A DNA stretch of 64,000 bases from an uncultured Pseudothermotoga sp. (GCA_937995655.1 CALKJI010000005.1:186001-250000); one strand, 5' to 3'. Numbered from the stretch's first letter, positions 1 to 10,366 are shown. Translations and numbers: made by a program. Notes: generated by a model from the sequence alone, not told the origin.

Positions 1-2
1 AA

Positions 3-1268
3 AGTGTTTTATCCATATGGATGGAGATACCAATTGCCATCTGGATAGGTTACATGATTTACAAAAAGCGTAAGAATGACACTGTTTACTCCGTAATTGG
101 TTTGATTCTTCTTTACCTCTTTGCAATCGTTGGAATATATCTACCACTAAAGATGCCACAGATTGGTGGTGTTTCACCCATTGTAATTTGGATAATAATA
201 TTATTAGCTTACAGTTACTTTGCATCGGTTCTTCCTGTTCAGACGCTTTTGCAGCCACGTGACTATATAAATTCACATGAACTCTTGGTTTTAATGGCAG
301 TACTATTTTTAGGAACACTCGTGGCAAGACCTCAGGTTGTTGCGCCCGCTTATCAACAGGTATCTGGTGCTCCAAGCATGTGGCCAATTCTTTTTGTAAC
401 AATCGCTTGCGGTGCGATCAGTGGTTTTCACAGTCTTGCATCTTCTGGTACGACGGTCAAACAACTTGGGAAAGAAACAGATGCACAATTTGTAGGTTAT
501 GGAGGCATGTTACTGGAAGGTTCTTTGTCGATCTTAATCATCGTTGCAGTGACGGCAGGGATCGGTATGTTCGGAGCGGGCAGCGCAGGATATTTGAAAT
601 ATTATTCTTCATGGTCTACGACTGCTGGCGCAGGTCTTGCTGCACAACTGAAAGCAATAGTTGAGGGTGCTTCAAACCTGATGAGTGCAATAGGTATTCC
701 CAAAGAACTAGGAGCAACCTTGATGGCGATTTTCGTAGTTTCTTTCGCTGGAACAACTCTTGATTCAGCTACAAGAATTCAACGTTTCGGCTTGGAAGAA
801 CTCTTTAGAAACAAGGAAGGTAAACCAGTAGGCCCATTTGCAAACAGATATTTCACTACTTTCATTGTCGTAGCTGCCGCCTTTGCATTGTGTATGATTT
901 CGCCTGACGGTCGAGGTGCTCTGAAATTATGGCCAGTATTCGGAGCTTTGAATCAACTTTTAGCAGGGCTTGCGTTGATGATTGCAACCGTCTATCTGGC
1001 AAAAAAAAGAAAACCCATCTGGCCGACGCTGTTCCCGATGATTTTTATGCTCACGATGACTATCTGGGCAACGACCTTGAACGTAAGAAATTACTACAAT
1101 GCAAAAAATTGGCTTCTTGTTTTCATTGCCCTCGTTACATTGATAATAGCTATATGGATGATAATTGAGGCTTTCATCTCAACCGTTAAATCTTACAGAA
1201 AGAAACAACTTTACCAGGAGGAGTTTTCAAAGAGTATATCTGCAAGTACTCATGTTCATATAGATTGA
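3..1268 (+). CDS. cstA: Carbon starvation protein CstA family permease, 5'-truncated by window edge
   Basis: The reading frame is already open at the first complete codon (position 3), so the amino end lies outside the window; 421 residues are visible. The protein is very hydrophobic, with about ten membrane segments. It carries family hallmarks: a PRDYIN stretch near residue 88 of the visible part and an ISGFHSLASSGTT stretch near residue 140. CstA/BtsT proteins are inner-membrane peptide or pyruvate transporters induced during carbon limitation; which substrate applies here cannot be told. The gene ends 18 bases before a clear terminator and is transcriptionally separate from the ribosomal cluster downstream. 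The ATG at 21 is an internal Met, not the start. Confidence 0.9.
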   Translation, partial: SVLSIWMEIPIAIWIGYMIYKKRKNDTVYSVIGLILLYLFAIVGIYLPLKMPQIGGVSPIVIWIIILLAYSYFASVLPVQTLLQPRDYINSHELLVLMAVLFLGTLVARPQVVAPAYQQVSGAPSMWPILFVTIACGAISGFHSLASSGTTVKQLGKETDAQFVGYGGMLLEGSLSILIIVAVTAGIGMFGAGSAGYLKYYSSWSTTAGAGLAAQLKAIVEGASNLMSAIGIPKELGATLMAIFVVSFAGTTLDSATRIQRFGLEELFRNKEGKPVGPFANRYFTTFIVVAAAFALCMISPDGRGALKLWPVFGALNQLLAGLALMIATVYLAKKRKPIWPTLFPMIFMLTMTIWATTLNVRNYYNAKNWLLVFIALVTLIIAIWMIIEAFISTVKSYRKKQLYQEEFSKSISASTHVHID

Positions 1269-1286
1269 ATAGATCAGTTAGTTGGC

Positions 1287-1320
1287 AAAAGGCAGGTTTG
1301 GAACCTGCCTTTTGTTTTGA
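1287..1320 (+). terminator. Rho-independent terminator after cstA
   Basis: A perfect 12-bp stem (1287-1298 with 1302-1313) has a 3-base loop. The descending arm ends in a T-rich tract (TTTTGTTTT). It separates cstA from the ribosomal promoter. Confidence 0.88.
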
Positions 1321-1382
1321 AAATTATTCGGTACTTCAGCAACAAGATTTTTGAAAACTGAAATGATAAATTCAATTCGTTG

Positions 1383-1413
1383 TTGCGATATCAGTTAAAA
1401 CTGGTAGTATAAT
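1383..1413 (+). promoter_or_regulatory. rpsL: Possible upstream promoter of the ribosomal cluster
   Basis: TTGCGA (1383-1388) and a perfect TATAAT (1408-1413) are separated by 19 bases. The spacing is long, so this is a weak candidate compared with the promoter at 1446. It may be a second start for the cluster. Confidence 0.35.
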
Positions 1414-1445
1414 GAATTTTGCTGAGTTTCAAATTTTCTTGCAAG

Positions 1446-1474
1446 TTGACAAAATGCTGTTTGTGTAATACAAT
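1446..1474 (+). promoter_or_regulatory. rpsL: Main promoter of the str-S10-spc-alpha cluster
   Basis: TTGACA (1446-1451), exactly 17 bases, then TACAAT (1469-1474): an 11/12 match to the sigma-70/sigma-A consensus. Predicted transcription start is near 1481, leaving a leader of about 28 bases. An SD AGGGAGG (1496-1502) precedes the rpsL ATG. Confidence 0.85.
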
Positions 1475-1508
1475 CGGCATTTGGTATGGCGTTGAAGGGA
1501 GGATACAG

Positions 1509-1883
1509 ATGCCGACTATAAGTCAATTGATCAGACTTGGAAGAGGACAGAAAATTGAAAAATCTAAAGCACCAGCTTTACAAGGAAATCCACAGAAACG
1601 TGGTGTTTGTATTCGTGTGACGACCATGACACCGAAAAAACCAAACTCCGCTTTGAGAAAGATCGCAAGGGTAAGGTTGTCAAACGGTACTGAGGTTACG
1701 GCATATATACCTGGTATAGGACACAATCTGCAAGAGCATTCCGTTGTGCTTGTTAGGGGTGGAAGAGTCAAGGACCTGCCGGGCATAAGATATAAAATCA
1801 TACGTGGTACTCTTGACACTGCAGGAGTTGAGAACAGGAAACAGTCTCGTAGCAAATATGGTGCAAAGAGGTCGAAGAAGTAG
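1509..1883 (+). CDS. rpsL: 30S ribosomal protein S12
   Basis: This is the decoding-site protein of the small subunit, 124 residues, the normal bacterial length. The conserved [11 protein letters not shown] segment (residues 41-51, with the lysine pair K43/K44 linked to streptomycin response in other bacteria) and the GGRVKDLPG loop (D89 is the position methylthiolated in many bacteria) are both intact. The ATG at 1509 was chosen because AGGGAGG lies 6 bases upstream and the protein then begins MPTISQL as in the family; an upstream in-frame codon at 1419 would add 30 residues with no similarity and would start before the promoter. First gene of the cluster. Confidence 0.98.
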   Translation: MPTISQLIRLGRGQKIEKSKAPALQGNPQKRGVCIRVTTMTPKKPNSALRKIARVRLSNGTEVTAYIPGIGHNLQEHSVVLVRGGRVKDLPGIRYKIIRGTLDTAGVENRKQSRSKYGAKRSKK

Positions 1884-1901
1884 TTTCGGGAGGATGGTTA
1901 T

Positions 1902-2369
1902 ATGAGAAGAAGAAGAGCAGAAGTAAGAGAAGTATCTCCTGATCCTGTCTATCAAGACATACTGGTGGCGAAATTAATAAACAAAATCATGTGGGATGGT
2001 AAAAAATCAGTAGCACAACATGTTGTTTATGATGCGCTTGAATATGTAAAGGAAAAATCAGGTAAAGATCCTTTAGAAGTTTTCCACAAAGCTGTTGACA
2101 ATGTTAGACCTGTTTTGGAAGTCAGACCAAGACGTGTTGGTGGAGCCACGTACCAGGTACCCGTTGAAGTTCAAGAGCCAAGAAAAACTTCGCTGGCTCT
2201 CAGATGGATTGTGGCAGCTGCACGTTCCAAGAAGGGTAAACCTATGTCTGTGAAACTTGGTGAAGAGATTCTTGCCTCCTATCAAGGCACTGGTGCATCG
2301 ATAAAGAAAAAGGAAGATGTTCACAAAATGGCAGAGGCGAACAGAGCATTTGCTCATCTGCGGTGGTGA
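1902..2369 (+). CDS. rpsG: 30S ribosomal protein S7
   Basis: This primary 16S rRNA-binding protein organises the 30S head; 155 residues, full length. It begins MRRRRAE, and the family segment [22 protein letters not shown] sits near residues 66-87. GGGAGG ends 8 bases before the ATG, and the gene follows rpsL by 18 bases. In other bacteria S7 autoregulates the str operon by binding between rpsL and rpsG; the 18-base gap here leaves little room for such a structure, so that mode of control is doubtful (inference). Confidence 0.98.
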   Translation: MRRRRAEVREVSPDPVYQDILVAKLINKIMWDGKKSVAQHVVYDALEYVKEKSGKDPLEVFHKAVDNVRPVLEVRPRRVGGATYQVPVEVQEPRKTSLALRWIVAAARSKKGKPMSVKLGEEILASYQGTGASIKKKEDVHKMAEANRAFAHLRW

Positions 2370-2380
2370 AAGGAAATATC

Positions 2381-4465
2381 ATGATAGAGATTGAGGCACT
2401 TTACGTTCCACTTGATAAGTTACGGAATATTGGAATAATGGCTCATATAGATGCTGGTAAGACAACTACAACCGAGCGCATACTGTATTACACGGGTCGT
2501 AAGCATGTGCTTGGGAGTGTTGATGAAGGAACAGCAACTATGGATTGGATGGAGCAAGAAAAGGAACGCGGGATAACTATAACAGCCGCGGCAACGACAT
2601 GTTTTTGGAAGGATCATCGAATTAATATAATTGATACGCCCGGTCATGTGGATTTTACAATAGAGGTTGAGAGGGCACTGAGAGTGTTAGATGGCGCAGT
2701 AGCGATTTTTGATGCCACAGCAGGTGTCGAACCTCAAACAGAAACAGTTTGGAGACAGGCACAGAAGTACGGTGTGCCAAGAATTGCTTTCATGAACAAG
2801 ATGGACAAAACAGGTGCTGATTTTTTCATGTCAATGAAGACCATGGTAGATAGGCTTCATGCACGACCAGTTGCTATTCAGATCCCTGTCGGTGTTGAAA
2901 GAGACTTCACTGGTGTAGTGGATTTGGTGGAAATGAAAGTGATTACGTGGATAAGTGAGGATGGCACTGAGTTCTTGAAATCTGAAATTCCAGAAGATCT
3001 GCTTGACTTAGTTGAAGAGATGCGGGAAGAAATGATATCCTTGCTTGCTGAAGAAGACGAAGAAATCATGGAACTTTATTTAGAGGAAAGAGAAATCCCT
3101 GTAGAGAAGATTAAAAGCGCCCTTAGAAAAGCTACGATAAATAATAGATTGGTTCCTGTTCTTTGCGGTGCGTCAGCAAGGAACAAAGGAGTGCAACCTT
3201 TACTCGATGCGATAGTTGATTATCTACCTTCACCTTTGGATATACCACCTGCTAAGGCACTAACACTGAACGATGAACAGATAGATATAGTTCCTTCGCC
3301 CGAAGGAGATTTTGCGGCTCTGGCATTCAAAATACAGACAGATCCTTATGTGGGTAAACTTACCTACGTCAGAGTTTACTCGGGCAAATTGGAAAAGGGA
3401 ACATATATCTATAATTCCACAAAGCAGATACGAGAACGTGTAGCTCGTCTCATGTTTATGCATGCAGACAAGCGTGAAGATGTAGAATATGCAAGAGCTG
3501 GCGATATAGTAGCTTTAATAGGTTTAAGAAGCACGACGACTGGTGACACGCTCTGTTCACCAGATAGACCTATTTTGCTTGAAAAGATTGATTTCCCGGC
3601 TCCAGTCATTTCTATTGCAGTGGAACCAGTCACTCATGATGATGAAGAAAAAATGGTAAAGGCAATCAACGCACTATCTGAGGAAGATCCGACTTTGAGG
3701 GTAAATGTCGATAAGGAGACTGGTCAGGTTGTTTTATCTGGTATGGGAGAACTTCATCTTGAAATTGTAACAGACCGTCTCAAGAGGGAGTTTGGTGTGA
3801 ATGTTAGGATAGGTAGGCCACAGGTTGCATATAGAGAAACCATAAAGCAACCAGCGGAAGCTGAGGGTAAGTACATAAGACAGACTGGTGGAAGAGGCCA
3901 GTATGGCCATGTGATAATGAGGTTCGAACCATTACCTTTAGATAGCGAGAAAAGTTTTGAGTTCATCAATAAAACAGTTGGAGGTGTAATACCTAAAGAG
4001 TATATTCCTGCTATAGAAGAGGGCATAAGAGAGTCTATGGAAACGGGTATCTTAGCAGGATATCCCATGATTGGTATAAGGGCAATATTACTTGATGGTT
4101 CTTATCATGAGGTTGATTCATCGGAGATAGCTTTCAAAATTGCTGCAAGCCTTGCCTTTAAGAACGCAATTAAAAGTTGTCAACCTGTTCTGTTAGAGCC
4201 TGTTATGCGACTTGAGGTAATTACACCGGAAGAATACGTTGGTGGAATAATTGCTGATTTGAATGCGCGCAGAGCACAGGTTGAGTCACTTGAAAGTCGA
4301 GCAAATCTTAGGGTAATAAGGGCACTTGTACCACTTTCTGAACTCTTTGGTTATGCAACAACACTCAGATCACTCAGTCAAGGCAGAGCAAACCATATAG
4401 CGCAATTTTCCCATTACAAAGAGGTGCCAGAGAGAGTCATTGAAAAGGTGCTGAAGGCCGTTTAA
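2381..4465 (+). CDS. fusA: Translation elongation factor G
   Basis: This GTPase drives translocation of tRNA and mRNA on the ribosome. It has 694 residues and all five domains. The G1 motif AHIDAGKT is at residues 21-28, the switch II DTPGH and the NKMD specificity motif follow, and the [10 protein letters not shown] region of domain IV is intact. The ATG at 2381 is preferred: it has AAAGGAAA upstream, and the resulting MIEIEALYV start matches the Thermotoga protein as I remember it. GTG codons at 2363 and 2366 would extend it into rpsG. It lies 11 bases after rpsG in the usual str order. Confidence 0.97.
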   Translation: MIEIEALYVPLDKLRNIGIMAHIDAGKTTTTERILYYTGRKHVLGSVDEGTATMDWMEQEKERGITITAAATTCFWKDHRINIIDTPGHVDFTIEVERALRVLDGAVAIFDATAGVEPQTETVWRQAQKYGVPRIAFMNKMDKTGADFFMSMKTMVDRLHARPVAIQIPVGVERDFTGVVDLVEMKVITWISEDGTEFLKSEIPEDLLDLVEEMREEMISLLAEEDEEIMELYLEEREIPVEKIKSALRKATINNRLVPVLCGASARNKGVQPLLDAIVDYLPSPLDIPPAKALTLNDEQIDIVPSPEGDFAALAFKIQTDPYVGKLTYVRVYSGKLEKGTYIYNSTKQIRERVARLMFMHADKREDVEYARAGDIVALIGLRSTTTGDTLCSPDRPILLEKIDFPAPVISIAVEPVTHDDEEKMVKAINALSEEDPTLRVNVDKETGQVVLSGMGELHLEIVTDRLKREFGVNVRIGRPQVAYRETIKQPAEAEGKYIRQTGGRGQYGHVIMRFEPLPLDSEKSFEFINKTVGGVIPKEYIPAIEEGIRESMETGILAGYPMIGIRAILLDGSYHEVDSSEIAFKIAASLAFKNAIKSCQPVLLEPVMRLEVITPEEYVGGIIADLNARRAQVESLESRANLRVIRALVPLSELFGYATTLRSLSQGRANHIAQFSHYKEVPERVIEKVLKAV

Positions 4466-4485
4466 GTGTAAAGGAGGGAGAATGA

Positions 4486-5685
4486 ATGGCTAAGGAAAAG
4501 TTTGTGAGGACAAAGCCACATGTCAACGTTGGTACCATTGGACACATAGACCATGGTAAGACCACGCTGACAGCGGCCATAACAAAGTATCTTTCATTCA
4601 AGAATCTTGCTTCGTATGTTCCATACGACCAAATCGATAAGGCTCCTGAGGAAAAAGCAAGAGGTATCACGATCAACATTACACACGTGGAATATCAGAC
4701 CGAAAAGAGGCACTATGCACACATTGACTGTCCCGGTCATGCAGACTACATAAAGAATATGATCACTGGTGCAGCCCAGATGGATGGAGCCATTTTGGTT
4801 GTTGCTGCAACAGATGGACCAATGCCTCAGACACGTGAGCATGTTTTGCTTGCAAGGCAAGTTAATGTGCCTGCAATGGTTGTCTTTCTGAACAAAGTTG
4901 ATGCCGTTGATGATAAGGAACTTGTTGATCTTGTTGAAATGGAAGTTAGAGACCTTTTGACAAAGTATGAATTTCCCGGTGATGAGATTCCTGTTATAAG
5001 AGGATCCGCTTTACTTGCCATGGAAGCAAAAGACCCAAACGATGCTGCTTATAAACCTATTCAAGAATTGCTTGATGCACTTGACAATTATATACCAGAA
5101 CCAATCCGCGAGGTTGACAAGCCTTTCCTAATGGCTGTTGAGGATATTTTTTCTATTACTGGAAGGGGAACTGTTGCAACAGGAAGAATCGAACGCGGAA
5201 GGATCAGACCAGGCGATGAAGTTGAGATTATTGGACAAAGTTATGAGATCAAGAAAACAGTTGTTACAAGTGTTGAGATGTTCAGGAAAGAACTTGATGA
5301 AGGTATAGCTGGTGACAACGTCGGTTGTCTTTTAAGAGGCATTGACAAAGATGAGATTGAGCGTGGTCAAGTTCTTGCAGCACCTGGTTCTATCACACCC
5401 CACACTACTTTCAAGGCAAATGTTTATGTTCTAAAGAAAGAAGAAGGTGGAAGGCACACACCATTCATGAAAGGGTACAGGCCACAATTCTTCATTAGAA
5501 CTGCTGATGTCACCGGTGAAATTGTGGAACTGGGTAACAATGCGGAAATGGTCATGCCCGGTGACAACGCCATATTGACCATAAAACTCATATATCCGAT
5601 TGCAATCGAAAAAGGTATGCGCTTTGCTATTAGAGAAGGTGGAAAAACAGTTGGAGCAGGTGTAGTAGCTGAGATCATAGAGTAA
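4486..5685 (+). CDS. tuf: Translation elongation factor Tu
   Basis: This GTPase delivers aminoacyl-tRNA to the ribosomal A site; 399 residues. The P-loop reads GHIDHGKT (residues 19-26; most bacteria have Val in place of Ile), followed by switch I RGITIN, DCPGH and NKVD, then two beta-barrel domains. AAGGAGGGAG (4471-4480) is the SD. An ATG at 4482 sits closer to it but runs into a stop after three codons, so 4486 is the start. It is the last gene before a hairpin that separates the str and S10 groups. No second tuf copy lies in the window. Confidence 0.98.
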   Translation: MAKEKFVRTKPHVNVGTIGHIDHGKTTLTAAITKYLSFKNLASYVPYDQIDKAPEEKARGITINITHVEYQTEKRHYAHIDCPGHADYIKNMITGAAQMDGAILVVAATDGPMPQTREHVLLARQVNVPAMVVFLNKVDAVDDKELVDLVEMEVRDLLTKYEFPGDEIPVIRGSALLAMEAKDPNDAAYKPIQELLDALDNYIPEPIREVDKPFLMAVEDIFSITGRGTVATGRIERGRIRPGDEVEIIGQSYEIKKTVVTSVEMFRKELDEGIAGDNVGCLLRGIDKDEIERGQVLAAPGSITPHTTFKANVYVLKKEEGGRHTPFMKGYRPQFFIRTADVTGEIVELGNNAEMVMPGDNAILTIKLIYPIAIEKGMRFAIREGGKTVGAGVVAEIIE

Positions 5686-5692
5686 TCTATTT

Positions 5693-5720
5693 GGGGAGCA
5701 TTGCTCCCCTTCCGTTTTTT
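5693..5720 (+). terminator. Intercistronic hairpin / attenuator between tuf and rpsJ
   Basis: GGGGAGC (5693-5699), loop ATT, GCTCCCC (5703-5709), then TTCCG and six Ts (5715-5720). The 5-base offset between stem and T-run suggests a partial rather than complete terminator. It begins 7 bases after the tuf stop codon. I find no convincing promoter downstream, so transcription of the S10 group probably depends on read-through. Confidence 0.7.
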
Positions 5721-5744
5721 GCTAAGAAGGAGGGAACGAGATTT

Positions 5745-6053
5745 ATGCCTGGACAGAAAATCAGAATAAAACTTAAAGCTTACGACCACGAAGTTCTTGA
5801 TGAATCGGCGAAGAAGATAGTTGAGGTTGCAAAGTCTACAAATGCTAAGATCTCAGGTCCGATACCGTTACCAACAGAAAGATCTTTATACGTAGTATTG
5901 AGATCGCCGCACAAACATAAAGACTCAAGAGAGCAATTTGAAAAAAGAGTTCATAAGAGGTTGATTGATATAATTGAACCATCTCCGAAAACAATCGACG
6001 CCTTGATGAAGATAAACCTCCCAGCAGGGGTCGACGTGGAGATCAAACTCTAA
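5745..6053 (+). CDS. rpsJ: 30S ribosomal protein S10
   Basis: Small-subunit head protein, 102 residues, beginning [19 protein letters not shown]. The PLPTE loop (residues near 42) and the [15 protein letters not shown] segment are diagnostic. S10 also acts as NusE in transcription antitermination in bacteria generally. The SD AAGGAGGGA (5727-5735) sits 9 bases before the ATG. An in-frame TTG at 5691 would add 18 non-conserved residues and lies inside the hairpin, so it was rejected. First gene of the S10 group. Confidence 0.98.
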   Translation: MPGQKIRIKLKAYDHEVLDESAKKIVEVAKSTNAKISGPIPLPTERSLYVVLRSPHKHKDSREQFEKRVHKRLIDIIEPSPKTIDALMKINLPAGVDVEIKL

Positions 6054-6072
6054 TCGTCGGAGGTGCATTGCG

Positions 6073-6705
6073 ATGAAGATGTTGCTTGGAAGAAAGCTGG
6101 GCATGACCCGGTTATTCAAAGACGATACAGTCATACCTATTACGGTTGTTCAAGCAGGCCCGTGCTATGTGGTGCAGAAAAAGACGCCACAAGTTGACGG
6201 TTACAGTGCCGTTCAGCTTGGCTTTGATGGTGCCAAGAAGTTGAACAAACCACTCGACGGACATTTTAAAAAGGCTCAACTGAAGCCTCTCAGGTTTCTT
6301 AGAGAGATGAGAGTTCATGATGAAAATGAGCTCACATCCTATGAGGTTGGCCAACAGATAAAGGTTGACCTATTTCAGGTTGGTGAAAAGGTAGATGTAA
6401 TAGGTTGGACAAAAGGTAGGGGCTTTTCCGGAGCGATGAAGCGCTGGGGGTTCTCTGGCGGTCCACGTGCACACGGCGCGAAATTTCATAGAGAACTTGG
6501 TTCTTTGGGCCAACACACAGAACCGGCAAAAATCTTTAAAGGTAAGAAAATGCCCGGTAGATATGGTAATGAGCGTGTTACTGTACACAATCTTGAAGTT
6601 ATCAAATTAGATGTTGAGAACAACCTGATAGCACTCAAAGGTTCAGTCCCAGGAGCGAGGGGTAGCCTGGTACTCATCAGAAGCCCCAGGAAAACCCGAA
6701 AATGA
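6073..6705 (+). CDS. rplC: 50S ribosomal protein L3
   Basis: Early-assembly 23S rRNA-binding protein whose central loop reaches the peptidyl transferase centre; 210 residues. It begins MKMLLGRKLGMTRLF. The GRGFSGAMKRWGFSGGPRAHG stretch around residue 115 (split here by family loops) and KMPGRYGNERVTVHNL near residue 158 are typical. GGAGGTG (6059-6065) is 7 bases before the ATG at 6073; a second ATG at 6079 would be too far from it. Confidence 0.98.
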   Translation: MKMLLGRKLGMTRLFKDDTVIPITVVQAGPCYVVQKKTPQVDGYSAVQLGFDGAKKLNKPLDGHFKKAQLKPLRFLREMRVHDENELTSYEVGQQIKVDLFQVGEKVDVIGWTKGRGFSGAMKRWGFSGGPRAHGAKFHRELGSLGQHTEPAKIFKGKKMPGRYGNERVTVHNLEVIKLDVENNLIALKGSVPGARGSLVLIRSPRKTRK

Positions 6706-6725
6706 ACCACAAGGAGGAATAAGAA

Positions 6726-7406
6726 ATGGCTCTTATAGACCTTTATAATATGAAGGGTCAGAAGATAGGAACACAGGAACTGAAGGATGAGGTTTTCAAT
6801 ATTGAACCCAATCTTGATGTGATGTGGAGATACGTTGATTATCAGCTCTCTTTGAGAAGATTAGGAACTGCTTCAACAAAGACTCGTGCAGAGGTAAGTG
6901 GTGGGGGTAAGAAACCCTGGCCCCAAAAACATACGGGACGTGCGAGACATGGTTCAATAAGATCACCGATTTGGAGACACGGTGGCGTTGCCCATGGTCC
7001 ACAACCCAAGAGCTGGGCCAAGCGCTTACCAAAGAAAATGCGAAGGCTTGCACTCAAATCAGCTCTATCTCAGAGATTCAGAGAAGGTAATTTGATCGTG
7101 CTGGATGATATAAAATTTGATGAACCGAAAGCTAAAAACATGAGACAGCTTATTGAGAACCTGCAACTGAAAGACAAAAAGGTCCTGTTCGTGTTGCCTT
7201 GGAAAAGACCCGAGTACGAGTATGTGCGATTATCTTGTCGCAATATATCGGGTTTGAAAACGATCATTGCTGACAATTCAGGTGCGACGCGCGAAAACGA
7301 GAACATTGTGAGGATAGATGGATTAAACGTTTATGACATAATCAATCACGAGAAAATCGTTCTGACTCGCGATACTGTTGCAAAAATTGAGGAGGTGCTG
7401 GGATGA
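6726..7406 (+). CDS. rplD: 50S ribosomal protein L4
   Basis: 23S rRNA-binding protein of the exit tunnel; 226 residues. The extended loop with [19 protein letters not shown] (from about residue 58) lines the tunnel and is intact. In gamma-proteobacteria L4 represses the S10 operon at a leader hairpin and by attenuation; no equivalent leader is apparent upstream of rpsJ except the tuf-rpsJ hairpin. AAGGAGGAA (6711-6719) precedes the start. Its stop overlaps the rplW start (ATGA). Confidence 0.97.
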   Translation: MALIDLYNMKGQKIGTQELKDEVFNIEPNLDVMWRYVDYQLSLRRLGTASTKTRAEVSGGGKKPWPQKHTGRARHGSIRSPIWRHGGVAHGPQPKSWAKRLPKKMRRLALKSALSQRFREGNLIVLDDIKFDEPKAKNMRQLIENLQLKDKKVLFVLPWKRPEYEYVRLSCRNISGLKTIIADNSGATRENENIVRIDGLNVYDIINHEKIVLTRDTVAKIEEVLG

Positions 7407-7705
7407 ACCAGCAAAAACTCACACCTTACGACATATTGACAAGACCTCTTTTAACAGAAAAAACGACACTTGCAAGAGAGAATAGAAAGTATGCCTTCGA
7501 GATCAATCCTTTGGCAAACAAAGCCTTGGTAAAAAATGCAGTTGAGACACTTTTCAAGGTAAAAGTCGATAAGGTCAATATTTGTGTTGTTAAGCCAAAA
7601 CCTAAGAGAAGAGGCAGATTTGAGGGCACAACGAGAGGTTGGAAAAAAGCTGTTGTTACATTGAAGGAAGGTTACACAATCAAAGAGCTCGAAGGCCAGC
7701 AGTGA
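7403..7705 (+). CDS. rplW: 50S ribosomal protein L23
   Basis: Protein at the exit of the peptide tunnel, the docking site for trigger factor and SRP; 100 residues. It begins [20 protein letters not shown], and the [20 protein letters not shown] basic loop near residue 70 is typical. The ATG overlaps the rplD stop in an ATGA arrangement, implying translational coupling; the SD GGAGGTG lies inside rplD (7391-7397). Confidence 0.97.
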   Translation: MNQQKLTPYDILTRPLLTEKTTLARENRKYAFEINPLANKALVKNAVETLFKVKVDKVNICVVKPKPKRRGRFEGTTRGWKKAVVTLKEGYTIKELEGQQ

Positions 7706-7720
7706 AAGAGGTGAAAAGAC

Positions 7721-8548
7721 ATGGGTTTGAAAAAGCATAAACCAACATCACCAGCGATTCGTTTCATGTTGACGCCTGATTTTTCTGAAATAACAAAAAC
7801 TGAGCCAGAAAAGTCATTACTCATGCCTCTGAAGAAAACCGGTGGTCGGAATCATTATGGAAGAACCACAGTTAGATTCAGAGGTGGCGGACATAAGAGA
7901 AGATATCGTCTCATAGATTTCAAGCGTGATAAAACTGGGATCCCTGCCAAGGTAATGTCTATTGAATACGATCCGAACAGATCGGCCAGAATCGCATTAC
8001 TTATTTATTCTGACGGAGAAAAAAGATACATCCTTGCGCCTAATGGTTTGAAGGTTGGAGATGTTGTGATGAGCGGTCCAGATGCTGAGATTAGAGTGGG
8101 GAATTCACTACCGCTTGAAAACATACCACTTGGTACGATGATTCACAACATTGAAGTGAGACCTGGTTCCGGTGGCAAAATAGCGAGATCTGCTGGTGTT
8201 TCTTGTCAACTGATGGCAAAAGAGGGGAATTATGCACTCTTGAAGATGCCTTCCGGTGAGCTGAGAAAGATACATATAAAATGTTATGCAACAATAGGTA
8301 TCGTTGGTAACGAAGATCACAAGAACGAGATTTCAGGTAAGGCAGGTAGGACACGTTGGCTCGGTAGGAGACCACATGTTCGTGCGATGGTTATGAATCC
8401 CGTTGATCATCCAATGGGTGGTGGCGAAGGAAGAGGAAAGGGACAACATCCCGTCACACCTTGGGGAGTGCCAACCAAGGGATATAAGACAAGACGTGGT
8501 CGAAGACCTTCTGACAGGTTCATCGTGCGAAGACGTAATCAAGGATAA
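7721..8548 (+). CDS. rplB: 50S ribosomal protein L2
   Basis: One of the most conserved large-subunit proteins, needed for subunit association and peptidyl transfer; 275 residues. It contains [20 protein letters not shown] near residue 45 and the carboxy-terminal [12 protein letters not shown] loop with the conserved histidine H230. The SD GAGGTGA (7708-7714) is 6 bases before the ATG. It lies 15 bases after rplW. Confidence 0.98.
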   Translation: MGLKKHKPTSPAIRFMLTPDFSEITKTEPEKSLLMPLKKTGGRNHYGRTTVRFRGGGHKRRYRLIDFKRDKTGIPAKVMSIEYDPNRSARIALLIYSDGEKRYILAPNGLKVGDVVMSGPDAEIRVGNSLPLENIPLGTMIHNIEVRPGSGGKIARSAGVSCQLMAKEGNYALLKMPSGELRKIHIKCYATIGIVGNEDHKNEISGKAGRTRWLGRRPHVRAMVMNPVDHPMGGGEGRGKGQHPVTPWGVPTKGYKTRRGRRPSDRFIVRRRNQG

Positions 8549-8561
8549 GGAGGTGTGATGG

Positions 8562-8849
8562 ATGGCACGCTCTCAAAAGAAGGGACCCTATGTCGATGTC
8601 AAACTTCTAAGAAAGATTAGAATGCTCAATGAGAGTGGTGAAAAGAAGATCATTAAGACTTGGAGCAGATCTTCGACGATAGTACCAGAAATGGTCGGTC
8701 ACACGATAGCAATTCATAATGGCTTGAAGCACATCCCGGTTTATATAACTGAGAACATGGTAGGACACAGACTTGGTGAGTTTGCACCGACTAGAAGATT
8801 TGGTGGCCATGCAGAAAAGAAAGCTGCTACAAAAGGCCAGGTGCAATAG
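8562..8849 (+). CDS. rpsS: 30S ribosomal protein S19
   Basis: Head protein forming a complex with S13 and contacting the A-site tRNA; 95 residues. It begins [12 protein letters not shown]; the [23 protein letters not shown] segment (spanning residues 33-55) and the [11 protein letters not shown] signature are intact. AAGGAGGTG (8547-8555) precedes the start. Two candidate ATGs are present; the one at 8562 gives the conserved MARS start, and the one at 8558 is out of frame. Confidence 0.98.
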   Translation: MARSQKKGPYVDVKLLRKIRMLNESGEKKIIKTWSRSSTIVPEMVGHTIAIHNGLKHIPVYITENMVGHRLGEFAPTRRFGGHAEKKAATKGQVQ

Positions 8850-8862
8850 GGAGGGAACAAAG

Positions 8863-9285
8863 ATGAGTGTAGAAAACGGTACGAAGAGGCCCAAGAGATC
8901 TGTTCAGTATAGACAAAATGCCACAGAAGATAAAACTAATGAAGTGAGAGCCGTTGGGCGTTATTTGAGATCTTCACCAAGAAAGATAAGAGCAGTGATA
9001 AATGCAATTCGAGGTAAAGATGTTGCCCAAGCCTTTCAGATACTTGAGATGTCACCAACTAAAGCTGCAAGACTTGTAGAAAAGGTTCTAAAGTCTGCGG
9101 TAGCAAATGCCGAAAACAATGCTAAACTTAGTGCTGATACGCTGTACGTTTCTCGCTGTTTTGTTGATGACGGGCCACGTTTGAAAAGAGTATGGCCACG
9201 TGGTCGAGGCAGAGCTGATATAATTCAAAGACGGATGTCTCATATTACTGTAGCAGTAAAAACTAAAGAAAACTTAGAGAGGTGA
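8863..9285 (+). CDS. rplV: 50S ribosomal protein L22 with amino-terminal extension
   Basis: Exit-tunnel protein, 140 residues. The conserved L22 fold starts only at about residue 27 ([16 protein letters not shown]), so there is a basic extension of roughly 26 residues relative to the common 110-residue form. The beta-hairpin tip with [16 protein letters not shown] is intact near residue 103. The ATG at 8863 has GGGAGGGAA (8849-8857) upstream; an in-frame upstream codon at 8773 lies inside rpsS and was rejected. Confidence 0.97.
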   Translation: MSVENGTKRPKRSVQYRQNATEDKTNEVRAVGRYLRSSPRKIRAVINAIRGKDVAQAFQILEMSPTKAARLVEKVLKSAVANAENNAKLSADTLYVSRCFVDDGPRLKRVWPRGRGRADIIQRRMSHITVAVKTKENLER

Positions 9286-9289
9286 TACG

Positions 9290-9919
9290 GTGGGTCAGAA
9301 AGTACATCCCAGAGGGTTTAGACTTGGTGTTAGTGCTGATTGGCAAGCTAGATGGTTCAACCAGAAAAATTATGGAACATGGTTGAAAGAAGACGAGTAC
9401 ATCAGAAAAGAAATCAAGGCAGTTTATAACCAAGCTGGTATCAGCGAAATTTTTATAGAAAGACCTGACAATGAGAGTGTTACAGTCACAATAAAAACAG
9501 CAAGACCTGGAGTAATAATAGGTAAGAAGGGTGCAGAGATAGGTAAGCTCAGAGAAGACCTTGAAAAGAGCTTAAATAGGCGTGTCATTGTGAACGTAGA
9601 AGAAATCAAAACGCCCGAGACTGATGCACAATTGGTGGCAGAAAATATTGCAAGCAGGATAGAAAAAAGGGCTTCCTACAAGCGAGCCATGAAACGTGCT
9701 TTGTCTGACGCTTTTAGAAAAGGTGCCGTTGGCATGAAAGTAATGGTATCTGGCAGGCTAGCGGGTGCTGAAATAGCAAGGCGCGAATGGTATCTGAGCG
9801 GTAGATTGCCACTTCAAACAGTTAAAGCCGTCGTTGACTATGGTACCGCTACCGCTATGACAAAGTATGGGACCATAGGTATTAAGGTGTGGATATACAA
9901 AGGAGATGCGCAGATTTAG
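9290..9919 (+). CDS. rpsC: 30S ribosomal protein S3
   Basis: mRNA-entry protein of the small subunit; 209 residues. The amino KH-type domain holds the GKKG loop at residues 78-81 within [15 protein letters not shown], followed by the carboxy S3 domain with [11 protein letters not shown]. It starts with GTG at 9290, which gives the invariant [13 protein letters not shown] start; the SD GAGAGGTGAT overlaps the rplV stop, 4 bases upstream. Confidence 0.98.
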   Translation: MGQKVHPRGFRLGVSADWQARWFNQKNYGTWLKEDEYIRKEIKAVYNQAGISEIFIERPDNESVTVTIKTARPGVIIGKKGAEIGKLREDLEKSLNRRVIVNVEEIKTPETDAQLVAENIASRIEKRASYKRAMKRALSDAFRKGAVGMKVMVSGRLAGAEIARREWYLSGRLPLQTVKAVVDYGTATAMTKYGTIGIKVWIYKGDAQI

Positions 9920-9937
9920 TACAAGGAGGTTTTCGAA

Positions 9938-10366
9938 ATGTTGATGCCTAAGAGGGTTAAATACAGAAAGCAACAGCGTGGGCGAATGCGAGGTCAAGCA
10001 AAAGGTGGTACGACAGTTGCCTTTGGTGATTGGGGTCTGAAAGCACTCGCTCCAGCATGGATTACATCGCAGCAAATAGAGGCCTGTCGTATTGCAATAA
10101 TGAGAGTTATGAAAAAGAGCGGAAAACTCTGGATAAGGGTTTTTCCAGACAAACCTTATACCAAGAAACCAGCGGAAACAAGACAAGGTAAAGGAAAGGG
10201 CAATGTAGAAGGATGGGTTAGTGTCGTGAAACCAGGAAAGATAATCTTTGAAATAGGTGGTGTGGAAGAAGCTGTTGCAAAGGAAGCCTTAGCATACGCT
10301 GCGAGTAAATTACCTATACCGACGAAAATAATCTCTCGTTCTCACATCGGAGGTGAGGCTGTATGA
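9938..10366 (+). CDS. rplP: 50S ribosomal protein L16
   Basis: Protein that stabilises A-site tRNA on the large subunit; 142 residues. It begins [17 protein letters not shown], then [33 protein letters not shown] and [20 protein letters not shown] (9923-9931) is 6 bases before the ATG at 9938; the ATG at 9944 (MPKR) is a less well-spaced alternative. Its stop overlaps the rpmC start by ATGA. Confidence 0.97.
   Translation: MLMPKRVKYRKQQRGRMRGQAKGGTTVAFGDWGLKALAPAWITSQQIEACRIAIMRVMKKSGKLWIRVFPDKPYTKKPAETRQGKGKGNVEGWVSVVKPGKIIFEIGGVEEAVAKEALAYAASKLPIPTKIISRSHIGGEAV

Noticed and set aside
1419-1508. Upstream extension of rpsL
   Set aside because: It starts before the -35/-10 boxes, so it would not be transcribed from the main promoter.
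5575-5603. TTGACC near the tuf 3' end as a possible rpsJ promoter
   Set aside because: No acceptable -10 at 16-18 bases (GATTGC).
5691-5744. Upstream extension of rpsJ from TTG
   Set aside because: It passes through the tuf-rpsJ hairpin and adds residues unlike S10; the SD fits the ATG at 5745.
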